Source: Schistocephalus solidus | Lineage: Eukaryota > Platyhelminthes > Cestoda > Diphyllobothriidea > Diphyllobothriidae | DNA length: 64,000 nt | Assembly (NCBI GenBank): GCA_017591395.1 | Contig: WEDG01007439.1 | Location: 1-64,000 of the forward strand | Direction of reading: 5' to 3' | Part shown: one piece after another, positions 22,180 to 32,385 of the stretch | How the letters are laid out: the number at the start of each line of letters is the position of its first letter | How positions within the stretch are numbered: position 1 is the first letter of the stretch | Notes under the pieces: model-generated | The model's database searches: none | What the model was told of the DNA's origin: nothing | What the model saw: only the letters and a program-made list of their open reading frames with translations | Made by a program: the position numbers and the translations under genes

Positions 22180-23050
22180 AGAGGTTTATAAGTTGACGTT
22201 CTCGTACATCTAAAGACTGACGGGACACATCAAACATCGGTTTACCGCAAAGAAGCTTATTCGGAAGTTATCCTGCATTACCTGAGCAACCACCCTGTCG
22301 CTCACAAGCGGAGTACTGTTAACACCCTACTCAATCGAGCTTAAACGCACTGTGCTCATAATGACCTCTACCAGAGCGAACTTAGTTATTTATTCCAACT
22401 ATTTTCCAGAAACGGTTATCCAAGAGATTTTGTACCTAGATGCATGAGACGACAGGAATTGAAAGAAAAAGACAAGGAACTAGATGGTTCCGTTCAAGCG
22501 CCCAAACCAAAGAGCTGGTGAACACTTCCGTACATCAAGAACGTGTCTGAACTCGTTGGAAGACAACTGCGGAAGCATAAAATCCAAGTGGCGCACAAAC
22601 CAATGACTACACTTCGATATCAAATTGTGCTCCATAAGGATAGGTTTGGCTATTCGGCTAAAAAAGAATTCTTATACCAGCTTCCATGTATCAGCTGCAA
22701 TACGGTATAATGTGGTCAGACTGGAAAGTCAACCTCAACGCGCATTTAAAAACATCAATTGGCAGTAAGGAGTCGAGACCACTTGTCTCAAGTTGCCATG
22801 ACTACATGTCAAATTAGACTCTGTGTACGTCAAGCTGAAAGAGAGATGGAACAGGCGACAATCAATCCACGCGGGAGTTCACCCAACGGTGACAGTCACT
22901 GGCGGGAATGACTAAGCAATATCGATTTTTTGGCTTTTTTTGAAATTTTAACTGTTTCGCATACTTAATTCTCGTCTGACGACGACCTGGAGAAACAGCA
23001 TCGAGAATTTACCTAATAAATTTTCTTATTGTTTCCCAAAGAGCTTCTTT
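22180..23050 (+). mobile_element. Penelope-like element copy 5, + strand, with terminal hairpin
   Basis: The + strand reads TSVYRKEAYSEVILHYLSNH from about 22227, then STVNTLLNRA, then a stop before THCAHNDLYQ. Further on come RNGYPRDFVPRCMRRQELKE and the Cys-containing GIY-YIG lead-in near 22690. It ends with the terminal module at 22968-23010. From 22.19 to 22.80 kb it is the inverted counterpart of copy 2. Stops and frameshifts break the frame. Confidence 0.8.
22963..23012 (+). other. Penelope terminal hairpin of copy 5
   Basis: The + strand has AATTCTCG, then CTGACGACGACCTGGAGAAA, then CGAGAATT. The outer eight bases are perfectly complementary. Core CUGACGA is present. The two bases before it and the short third helix do not fit an ideal hammerhead. 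Confidence 0.5.
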
Positions 23051-23094
23051 GCATCAAATTGTACTGATTGGGATGCCTATTTTCCAATTTATAT

Positions 23095-23395
23095 ATTTGA
23101 TAGTTCGACCGTCGATTTCGACGAGGTCCACCGTATGCTCCAGACCAGGTGGTGCAGGGACGGTGACTTGCGCGTGATTTAGTGTAAATTGATAGTAGCC
23201 TTGCGCTGCAACTACTGCACTCTCTCCTCCCCCACCTGAGCCAGGTGTCAAGACAGAATCAAGAAGACCAGAGATGGGAGAGGGCGTGGTGGCTGGCGCG
23301 GCCGGATACACCACACCTGGCTCGGATCCCACGGAGGGGAGTACCATAAAGGCCACATTAAGAAAACACTATTGCAGCCTGACTCCCAGTCCATT
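23095..23395 (-). repeat. Dispersed repeat family A, copy 1
   Basis: This segment shares blocks with 35505-35935 (same orientation) and with 54575-54995 and 55195-55420 (opposite orientation). The shared blocks include gcagggacggtgacttgcgc, a purine/pyrimidine-rich part and a block ending in cactattgcagcctgactcc. No long reading frame is conserved between copies. It is probably a non-autonomous element or a LINE 3' region. Confidence 0.65.
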
Positions 23396-23504
23396 GAATT
23401 CGTTGAGAGCGACTACGTTTGAATACTTTACTAACAAAGATACTTGCAGACCCATATTTGCTGAAGTTTCAGTTGTCAGTCAGCCATACTCAGCCTCAGT
23501 TTTT

Positions 23505-23966
23505 TTAGCGATTACATTTTTCCATTACCAGTTGGCCGTCCTTGTCCAGTTGCTTATGAGCCCCTCTAGATCTTAGCTTCTTGGTAAAGCGCACATCCAA
23601 CATTCTGGTTTGGACAGACATGTGGACGTCATTCCGGTACAGAAAACGTTCAGCCTTGTAGTACCTCTTAGACATCTTGCTGGTGGTCTCCGTCTCCGTT
23701 CCCAATAGCCTACCGAATCTCCTGAAGCTGAAAATCTGCCCGGCAGATATGAAGGCGGTAGTGCGGTTGCGAGTAGAAATTGAACTGGCAAGAGAAACCC
23801 AACCTTTGTGGTCTGCAGAAACCGTGAATTGCTTAACTGCCCATGAACCAAATTTAATCTTTGATTTGCAAAGCTTGGCACCAGAGCTCAAACCACTGCT
23901 AACACATGATAAATGCTCACTCGCTACTGTTTCTTGAAGTTTTTCAGCTGCCTTCTGAGGCGACAA
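23505..23966 (-). other. Unrecognised 153-codon intronless open frame
   Basis: This is one of the longer open frames in the window that I cannot assign to a repeat. The product is basic, with a C-terminal part rich in Lys/Arg (MSKRYYKAERFLYRND, then VRFTKKLRSRGAHKQLDKDG). It has no signal peptide, membrane segment or zinc-binding motif. It lies inside intron 2 of the NFAT gene on the opposite strand, next to dispersed repeat A. It could be a processed pseudogene, a transposon-encoded protein or chance. I do not assign a function. Confidence 0.3.
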
Positions 23967-25635
23967 CTGCTCACATTTGCATTGCCCGCAAGAGCCAGCT
24001 TGCAGCTTTTATACACCTGTCGCATCCTATAGTGCTAAAAGAACCTTTGCTTCAAGGAAAAGTACCCACTCAGGCTAAAATGCATTGCATACTGTTTCTG
24101 GCTAAATGCATTCTTTTTAAATGGGGCTGAATTTAATTCGGTCAAATTGCTGGCCACGGACTGAGGACTCGTTGCATAAACCGACTGAGTTCATTGATAA
24201 TTCTGTTTACTTAAATATTTGTATTGTCAATGGCCCGGCGATTACTAACCATTAACCTTCGTAAATGTGGGCAACGAAAGGTGCAAGAAGCGCACAGTTA
24301 GGATGTTCAGTCAGCTGATAGTTCTTGAGTGAGTTTCCTAGAAAAAGGTGCGATGTTACTCTTTGTACTCAGTGAAACCAATCCAGTTCGTCCTTCTGTC
24401 ATTCCCCGGGCAGATTTGTGGACGCGTTTTCACCTCGCGCTTCGTAAGTCAGATTTAATTCCGGAAAGGTCTGCCTTCACAACCTTCGAATAAAAAGTGC
24501 ATTAGAATTTGCCTTTCAGTTTGGAACTACCTAGCTCTTTGTTGATGGCAATATTATCTGGCGTCTAAATCGGTGTATTCTAGTAAAAAAGAGGCAAGAA
24601 TCAAGAATCACGGTACTTTGAGTCCGATTATTAAGCACAGACAGGGGAATAGGAAATAAAATCTTGCACATTCACTCATTTGCAGATGCCTGCACCGACA
24701 AAGATAACTTTTTGGAGTGCGTACGCATGTTTTTATGCTTATTTGCGAATTTTTTTGATCGATCGACAGCAGGGCTTGTGTGCTGCCAACATCACGTTCC
24801 GAACAGGGAGGGGGCTTTATGGGGGGAGATGTATGGCATAGATTGTTTACGTTTCAGGTCTCATGATGTGGCGCGGTACGCAGAGCGTGGCGTGTGATGC
24901 TTGAGACTACAAGCGGATAAGATCGTAGCTGCATGAGCGCTATACACAGGTCTCACCCCCTGTATGTCCTCTAAAATTGTGCTAATTCATCGTCCGAGAG
25001 AGAAAGCGAAAGAGACTACAACTTTTATACACAACGAACACACACACAAAAAACACACAAAACATGGGTGCGGTCACTGTCAGTACAACTATGACAACAT
25101 GTTGTTGTTATGCTCGTTGTTGAGACAGCCACTGCCACAACCGAGGCCTCGCTCGCACCGGTAACTAGCCCAGTGATAGAGAATGCGGTCACATGATTTC
25201 GGCACCGCCAGCTGGTAAGCCGTGTGACGAGCGTAACCTGTGTGTGGCCCGGTCGAGGGTTTTGGAGTGGCGCACGAATGAAGGCCAAGCGGGTCATTTG
25301 AGTTTGGTCGCAGATTTTACATATATCTATCGTGGTTGCTTGGTTAATCGATCAGTTTACACAACATGCCTGTTCCATTGTGATTCGCTGTTTAATATAA
25401 AGCTACCGGAGACAACCAATAGTGATGTAGGATGAGTACTGACGAAGTCAAGGGAGTTGGGATGGACGTTTACGGCTTATTAGCCACCATTAGCTACTCG
25501 TAAATTACCCCAGGTTTGCGGATCTCATGTTCGAACTCAAATTTTATAGTCCTTAAGCATTATCATGTCTAATGCTGGTGAACGAACCTCTGATATTGTT
25601 TATAGTTCTGATCGTGACCGACAGGACAACATGCT

Positions 25636-25760
25636 TGTGGCTCAATAGTTAGGGCATTGAACTCCTAGATGACAGGTCGCGGATTCGAACCTCATCGGCG
25701 GCGGTTGGTATTCTAACTTGCTGCTAACTAAATTTTAGTCTGCCTACCTTACCAATCCAC
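25636..25760 (+). mobile_element. tRNA-derived SINE, + strand
   Basis: GTGGCTCAATAGTTAGGGCA resembles a tRNA 5' half and A box. Forty bases later GCGGATTCGAACCTCATC is a good B box (GGATTCGAACC). The acceptor-stem 3' strand is absent, so this is a SINE head rather than a functional tRNA gene. Confidence 0.65.
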
Positions 25761-26234
25761 GCATAGGGTGGATTAGTCAAATGTGGAAGTGCCTAACGGG
25801 GAAGTAACCATTCTCAGGAAACATCGTGACAAACCCACACACAGCGTATGCTCTGCTTGAACTTGTAGACCTTATCTCGAAGCTTTGCTTCGCCCATAAT
25901 TACTAAGGAAGATCCAGCGGATGCCTGTATGAGTTCATGCCTTCGTTCCCTGCCGAGTTCGCATTGCAGACGTTTGAAGCTGCAGCTATTCACTTAAGTA
26001 ACCCCAACCGATGACTGCGTTCTGTCGATAATAGACTTGATTTCACCATAAGAATCATTTGGGAATGATGTAAAACCGCCTTAAGCAAACCATCCCAAGA
26101 ATAGATTTTAGATTTGATAGCAGGGTAACTGGGACTTGTATGGCTACCCAGTCAAGACACGGGAACAGGAACCGCTCGCAATACATCTGGCTTTGCGCCA
26201 AATTCTGTAGGAAGGGTGAGAGTGAGGTTTAATT

Positions 26235-26400
26235 TTAAGGTTCTGTTTAAGGTTAGGGTTAAGGTCTGAGTTAGGGTTAGGTTCAGGAATATGTTAGTAG
26301 TTAAGGCTTGCGCTCGTGTTAACCGTAGAGTTTAGGTTTAGAGTGAGGCTAGATTTAAGATCATGATTAGAGTCTGGGTCAGTGTTAGGGTTAAGACATG
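26235..26400 (+). repeat. Degenerate TTAGGG-like tract
   Basis: Many spaced variants of gttagggttagg, gttaagg and gtttaggttt occur here. Flatworm telomeres are TTAGGG, so this may be an old interstitial telomere-like tract. It could also be a diverged simple repeat. Confidence 0.6.
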
Positions 26401-26607
26401 GACATATTCAAACCTCCCGAAGTTTATCGCAAGATCACCTATTCCCGTGTCCTTTTTAGGCGGCCATACAACTCAGCCTTAACGAAAGCAATAATGTCAA
26501 AAAAATTCGGGTAGGACACGGGGAAAGAAAGACCGCCCATTACGGTTTTGCGCAAAATTCCGTCGATCCATTAACGCAAAATTAACATCTGTGAAAGTTC
26601 AAACTGC

Positions 26608-26735
26608 TGTCTACTTCCATGCATTATCTGTGTTATGCAAAGACGGGTTGCAGTTGATAAGCCGTCAGGAAATTTTTTTTAGAACCGATAAATCCTGCTG
26701 CAGACGCCTGTTTTAAATTAATACCCAGGAAAAAG
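26608..26735 (-). mobile_element. Penelope-like fragment related to copy 4
   Basis: The block gcaaagacgggttgcagttg and its continuation match 21842-21960 with scattered changes. It is an isolated RT fragment between two telomere-like tracts. Confidence 0.7.
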
Positions 26736-26739
26736 TGCT

Positions 26740-26845
26740 TCCAATTTAACATTAACCCTTAACCTACGTCTGAGCCTAATCCTAACATTTACCCTAATCC
26801 TAATCCAAACCATACCTTAACCATAACCTTTGCACCATCATTTAT
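26740..26845 (-). repeat. Degenerate CCCTAA-like tract
   Basis: Repeats such as taacccttaacc, cctaatcctaa and ccataacc lie on the + strand, the reverse orientation of the tract at 26.24-26.40 kb. The two tracts flank the Penelope fragment at 26608-26735. Confidence 0.6.
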
Positions 26846-27284
26846 CTCCCTTAGGAGAAGGCAGTTCCCATTTCCGTGTTTTGCCAAGCTCCTAGTTCAG
26901 GATGTATTTGCACAGTAATGAACTGACGGAACCTTGCGCTTATCAAAAAAGGTATATGTGGAAATCATTCTGCATTGAGGACAATCACGCAATGTCTCAC
27001 GACATAGTACCAATAACAGCTTACTGTTTTAAACAAAAACCCACTTCTATGGCAAGTGAAGCAGTTAAGTTGCCTGTTTGAATTATCTTCTCATCACCGG
27101 TACCCCGAGATTTTAATTGCAATCAAACGCACAGAACCAACGATCTAGCAAACCATTCCGCACTTTAGGAAGGTATCTAAACGCCTTTGGAAAACACCGC
27201 GATAGTCCTCTACACAGGTGGTTTTCAGACCTCGTTCACGCAAAAGCTAGAGCCGACTAATGGGACAAGAGAGAGGGCGTCCGC

Positions 27285-27725
27285 AAGTACATTGCTGCGC
27301 CTGTGATGCAGTATACTTTGGTTGACTTGAGGAATCCGCATTTACCCGCCCACTTAAGCACCACTTGACAACAAAAAGGTGAGAACACATGTACCATGTA
27401 TCCAAGCCTGCCCTCGGTAGAAGCGCAGATTTGCTTTTGACAGCATTCGCATTGATGCTGTCTGTTCATATAAGAAAGTCTGAGAATGTGTCTGGGCCAC
27501 AAGCTCGAACATGTCCATTCGCATATCTCAGACCAACTTCGAGTATACGGCGGATAATTAAGCGTGAGTTATGACATGCAATTAGCGTCCATTAATTTAA
27601 CCGCCACACGGTCGCAATTGTGCGAACACTTGAAATATCGGTATTCTTACCCAAATACGTAGGCTTGACGAGGACCTAAGAAAATAGCATCAAATCGCTA
27701 CAAAACAGGCTGTTGTTTCCGCGTC
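27285..27725 (+). mobile_element. Penelope-like remnant with GIY-YIG region and terminal module
   Basis: Near 27288-27370 one + frame reads CCACDAVYFG, a stop, then LEESAFTRPL. This matches the CTSCDAVYCG-type lead-in of copy 1. Near 27663-27720 the sequence cttgacgaggacctaagaaa and a later gttgtttcc match the terminal module of copy 5. The coding part is badly broken. Confidence 0.6.
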
Positions 27726-29464
27726 GAAGTTGTTTTATTTGTAAAATACACATAGACCTAAATCGGAAAACGTAAACTGACGTTTCGAAATATTATTTCG
27801 GTAGGAATAAGTAACTTGAGTGATGTTTCTAAATTGATTAGCACAGGGAATAATTCCAAGCTCTTTCACTCATGCGAGGATGATGGTTTTGGATGAGATT
27901 ACTTCCAGCCATCTGAGGAAATATTTCTCGCTAAAATAGCTCTTCAGTCAAAAGGCAACGTCCCATTTATTTTCGATTTCATTTGAAATCAAGCATATTC
28001 TACAAATTTCGTGGTTGAAGTATCCTTTCTTAAACTTTAAGAAAGAGGATTATTTGACCTCAAAATTTTAAAATCAGGGAATTTGTTGAGTCCGTTCAGT
28101 GTATATGCACCTTTCTTCATGCTATTTTTAGATAACGAAGTTTGATACTTAGCTATTGCGAAACATTTCATGGGCATTAGAAGGAATGCATGATGTTCTT
28201 AAAATGTGAACCGCAAAGCATGTTATTTGAAAACTCTAAACGTAAGTGTAATGATAGGAGGTATGTTTAACTACCTGGTTATGGAATACCTTTTGGAAAC
28301 CAAAAGATACGCTTCCTTAACGTATGCAACATACAGAAGGCTCGATCTGCCACAAAAAAGAGTTTTCACATATTTCTCCCAGAATATATGTTTGGATTTC
28401 AAAACACATCGAAAATCAACATACAAAAGCTAACTTTTTGATAAGTTATTTTTATTGAGCTGGATTTTCGCAGATGGCGTGAGTGAGTCGCAGTTAAAGG
28501 TCAGTACCCTAACGTGACTGAAATAGCTCGGTATTGTGCTGCGAGCTAGGTTGTCATGCAACACCGTTTAAGTAGTCTTTTTTAAACGAACCGATATTTC
28601 GGGACCTTGATTCATGCTTTACGAGTGAGGTCACGTCATGTATGCATTTATTTTCAGAATAAAATAGTTATTTTTGACAGAAATATCTTTTGCTTCATGA
28701 TGATTCTATGCGGTTTCCATACCCATCGTCAGACTTGTGTATGTGTGCGAAATTGTCATCCTTACAAATGTTCGTCCAAAACAACCCATCGTGTAGCGGG
28801 TGTGCTAATAAGCGCGTTCAGTGCATGCCCCAACCTCCATATCCTTTCAAAATTTCTCGATATTTTTATGCGTGAATTTCAACTAAATATACTGATTTGC
28901 GAAGGCTATGCAAACCTGGGGTTTGGCTTGGCGGCCTAACAACAGCTTATAGGTCAGAGAGATAGCTGTACCCTTTCTTGCATGTGAGAATAGGTATCCA
29001 TGCAATTTAGTTCGAAACAAGTCAATTTCTCCGGGAAATATGCAAATTTATTTCATGGGTAAGAGCGACGTGCGAAATGTTTAAATTTTAATCCCTGTTT
29101 AACAATAGATTATCAGCTTGAACGCAATTTATGCCGGAGGTTCTTCGCGTTTGCATAGTGCGCATAGTCAACAGAATCCAGTCCGTTTTCTAGTCATCTC
29201 CGGGTTCATATTTTTTTAAAATTATCCAAATTGTCAGTTGGCTACTGAAAAACCTTGGCGTGCAGATCCGCCGAACCGTTTTCACTCTAGATTCAAATTT
29301 GTACCGATAGTACACACTTCTCAGGTTCACAGACTTTCCAAGATTCAAATTTCGAAACAAAGTTAACCATTTCGGCGAATCAAAGGATGTTACAAGTCAG
29401 AACAGCATGCAGTCCTTAGCCACGCGTCTCAGCTAATCATGCATTTCTGATCATTTTTTATTAG

Positions 29465-30031
29465 CGGCGGTCAGTGCCACAAGCACTGCACCATCTGGCG
29501 ACCATGGACATGGTGAGCGAACCCCGCGACAGCAACCCAACCGAACATACGCACGCAATGCCTGCGAAGAGCCGTCGTATGCAGTCCCCAGCCAACTTCC
29601 TGCACGACCAGCAGCAGCACACGGCAACACATCTTACATACACTCATTCTCCGTCTCCTACAAATCAGCAGCAGCCACAGCAGCTACAACAACAGCTTCA
29701 GCATCATCATCCTCATCAGCAGCATCAGCAGCATCAACGGCAGCAGCAGCATCAACGGCAGCAGCAGCAGCAGCGGCAACGTCAGCAGCAACAGGTTCAA
29801 CACTGTCAATCGCCTTCCCGTCGAGGTTATACCGTGCGGAGCCCGTGTACAACATTGAGCACTCCGACAACCACCCAGTACTACCTGAGGAGTTACTGTC
29901 CAACGGCAAATGAAAACCTCGGTCCACGTGCTAAGCTTTCGACGACGGCCATGACTACTTCCACCGCCACCACCGGCTGCCGTTCAGCACGGCTTCACCC
30001 CACCACAGGGGACAATCAGCGACGCCCACTG
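29465..30031 (+). CDS. NFAT: NFAT-like exon 3, Gln/His-rich
   Basis: This exon has 189 codons in phase 0 at both ends, with acceptor tttttattag|CGG and donor CCACTG|gtgaat. It continues exon 2 in frame. The central part is a long interrupted Gln/His tract (QQQLQHHHPHQQHQQHQRQQ), built mainly from CAG and CAT. A Thr/Ser-rich part (TTAMTTSTATTG) follows. It is a low-complexity transactivation-type region with no folded domain visible. The repeat nature makes length variation between individuals likely, which is an inference. Assignment relies on splice phase and on shared composition with exon 2. Confidence 0.75.
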
Positions 30032-32056
30032 GTGAATCATCTTGTACCTTTACCCCCGCCCCCTCCCTTCCTTGTTCCTAAACCCAAATTAATATAACTG
30101 CTTGGATGGCCACATAAACCACACATGTTAACATGTGGTATAATCTGCACCGGAGAGGGCAGATGTAGGCCTGCCTAACCGAAACGAAGGCATTTATTTT
30201 TCTCAGCTGATAGCGTTAAAAGAAGCCTTAAAGAAACGGTGTTATGGTCCCTCACGAGGTGTGTCAACATCGTCCTCACCACCGTCGTAAAGAACGATGA
30301 TGTTGTCGAGTTCCAATGTAATATGCAAATCAGGATTCACAAACATGAGTCAAGCTACACTTTTCGGGAACTACATAACCCCTTGATGGTCAATAATTGC
30401 AAAAGGAAGGATTTCAGCAATAAAATGCACCCACTACACGATATTGCAAGTTTTTCGAAAATAAGACAACATGGCATGTCCGGAGCTGACATACTTGACC
30501 TGATTCACCAATGCGTTTAAGGTTGCATATGATAAACTTTTAGGATAACTGACACAATCCGCAAAGTGGTTTCTAGGATGCAATTGAAAGAAGGAGATGT
30601 GATCACTGTAACCAGTGTTGTATTCAAGAGATGGTTTGGACACAAAGCCGATCCTACCATCAGAGATACGTGCAAGAGGTACAGTATTTATAGGATGCCA
30701 ATACTTACCTACCCTATTCATTGATGAACCCTCACAGATCGCTAACGTAACTCAGGCGGTCTACCGCCTGCGGTTGGGTATGATTGGTTGAGGACGGCTA
30801 ATGAGCCAGAAATGGCCATTCTACTCTCCCTTGTCTTTGCCGGCAGCGTTCATATACCTACCATAAGTAGAAACTCCCACAGTTATCGCTGGTGCTTGTA
30901 ATTGCTACAATGGTTGCTTGCACGGCCACATCCGAATCGTTAATTGCCGCAATTGGCACGGTGGGTATGCAATGCCATGGCAACTGGATCCTATAGAGAC
31001 TATAACTGCTGCACGTATATCTAATTATGGTTTCACACGAGAAGCCAAAACACCAGGCGAATAAAATTCTTGCCCCAGCGCTCCCGTCTCCTCCCTCTCA
31101 AACTTTCAAGGGGTGCGCAAACTGGACTACCGCCCCTAGATCATCAATGTTATATTCAGTTAGAGACTGGCTGTTACGCAACCTTTCAGCCACCAATACA
31201 ATTATCTACCTGTCTACAGCAGGAAAACTCCGCTGAAAGGATAGCCTCAAGCCTAGACACTAAACATTTCTTCATCTTTAGAATGAGTTTGGTAAATTAC
31301 TTCATGAGACAAGGCGAGGGAATGGTATGAAACTCCACTGGGTGGTTATTCAAAAATCTATGTTATTTTATTTAGGTGTTGTCTGAAAGGAGGTCGCAAA
31401 AGGGGGTCAAGGATACGCGGTTTTTTACCTTCACTAGTGCTTTGACGTTAAAGTTATTCGTATTGGACTCAAGGTTAGGGTAAGGGCTGCGGTTAGTTCT
31501 AGGATTAATGCTATGATTTGAATTGATTTGCAGAGTCATGCTGCCAGGCTTAGATTATGCTTTGGACTTGAGGTTAAAGTTGAGTTGAGGGCTTCTGTTT
31601 TAGGGTTAGCTTTTCAGAGTTAGGGTTGGAATTAGGATAAGGGTTTTAGAATTGACGTTTTAGGGTTAATAGTTTGGGTTTGAAGGCTTCGGTTAAGGTT
31701 AGGGTTATGTTTGTTTTCCTTAAGGGCTTATGGGTTAAGGAACAGGGTTATCCATAACAGTCTGGTCACGTTTGACGTTAGGGTTGTAATTAACTACACT
31801 TTTCCAAGTGGGGTTACACATCCTACCCTCGCCATGGATAACTTAGTGGACAACAGCTGTGAACTCGCTAGGGTGTAAAGGTCAAATTTTATTCCTTGAT
31901 CTCTTTTTGCTGTTGGCCGCGTGACTTGAATTAACTTTCTACATCTGCTCATAATCTGTGACGTAGCCTAGGCATATGCTAGTTCAATAACAATCATGAA
32001 ACAGAGGTCTTTCCTACTTTCCACCTGTTCCTCACTTCCAGCTATTTGCACTTCAG
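30032..32056 (+). other. Intron 3 (2.0 kb)
   Basis: The intron contains SINE-body-like sequence around 30740-30850 (gatcgctaacgtaactca, aatggccattctactctccc) and a TTAGGG-like tract at 31455-31760. The open frames at 30239-30520 and 30434-30721 overlap on opposite strands and show no known domain. The intron ends in cttccagctatttgcacttcag. Confidence 0.6.
31455..31760 (+). repeat. Degenerate TTAGGG-like tract
   Basis: About 300 bases of variants such as ggttagggtaagg, tagggttag and ggttaaggttagggtt. It is longer than the tract at 26.24 kb and has the same orientation. It lies inside intron 3. Confidence 0.65.
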
Positions 32057-32385
32057 AGCAATCAAGCGCACTTGCAACAGGGTGGTCATAACTCCACCTC
32101 GTCGTTCCACTCAGACCGCGGCGATGCCGCCCAAGCTCTTCGAATGACGACAGACAGCTTACTGCCCCTCAACAGCGTCAGTATCACTGGAAGGTGGCGC
32201 CAACAGCGTACCGCCGTCTACTCCAGCGGAGGCACGAGGCCAAGCACACGATCGAACGGAGGCGGCAACCAGTGCCAGGCTCATCAAGCCGCATTAGCCA
32301 ATCGTCGTCAGGCTACCGCGGCGGCAGAGGCGGCATCCATGGCGGTGCGACGCATGTTGACGGGCGCCCAGTCCTCCAGTTCCAG
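32057..32385 (+). CDS. NFAT: NFAT-like exon 4
   Basis: This exon has 109 codons plus two bases, entering in phase 0 (cacttcag|AGC) and leaving in phase 2 (TTCCAG|gtaatc). The next codon on the unspliced strand gives TAA at once, which supports the donor. The residues are polar and low in complexity: Ser/Gly-rich (GGHNSTSSFHSDRGDAAQAL), then Arg/Ala-rich (RRQATAAAEAASMAVRRML), ending in a Ser run. The Arg-rich part could contribute to nuclear import, but no classical signal is clear. Assignment to this gene is by splice phase. Confidence 0.75.

Larger units (their letters stand above)
17573..29464 (+). other. Intron 2 (11.9 kb), hosting the Penelope-like cluster
   Basis: The intron holds (AT)n tracts, at least five Penelope-like pieces at 18.44-23.05 kb, further Penelope remnants at 26.6 and 27.3-27.7 kb, a dispersed repeat at 23.1 kb, an unrecognised 153-codon - strand open frame at 23505-23966, a SINE at 25.64 kb and TTAGGG-like tracts. 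Between 27.73 and 29.46 kb I see nothing supported. The stretch ends in tttttattag, the acceptor of exon 3. Confidence 0.65.

Noticed and set aside
25636..25705. Possible tRNA gene
   Set aside because: The B box is good but the acceptor stem and anticodon loop are not intact, and related heads occur in other repeats. It fits a SINE.
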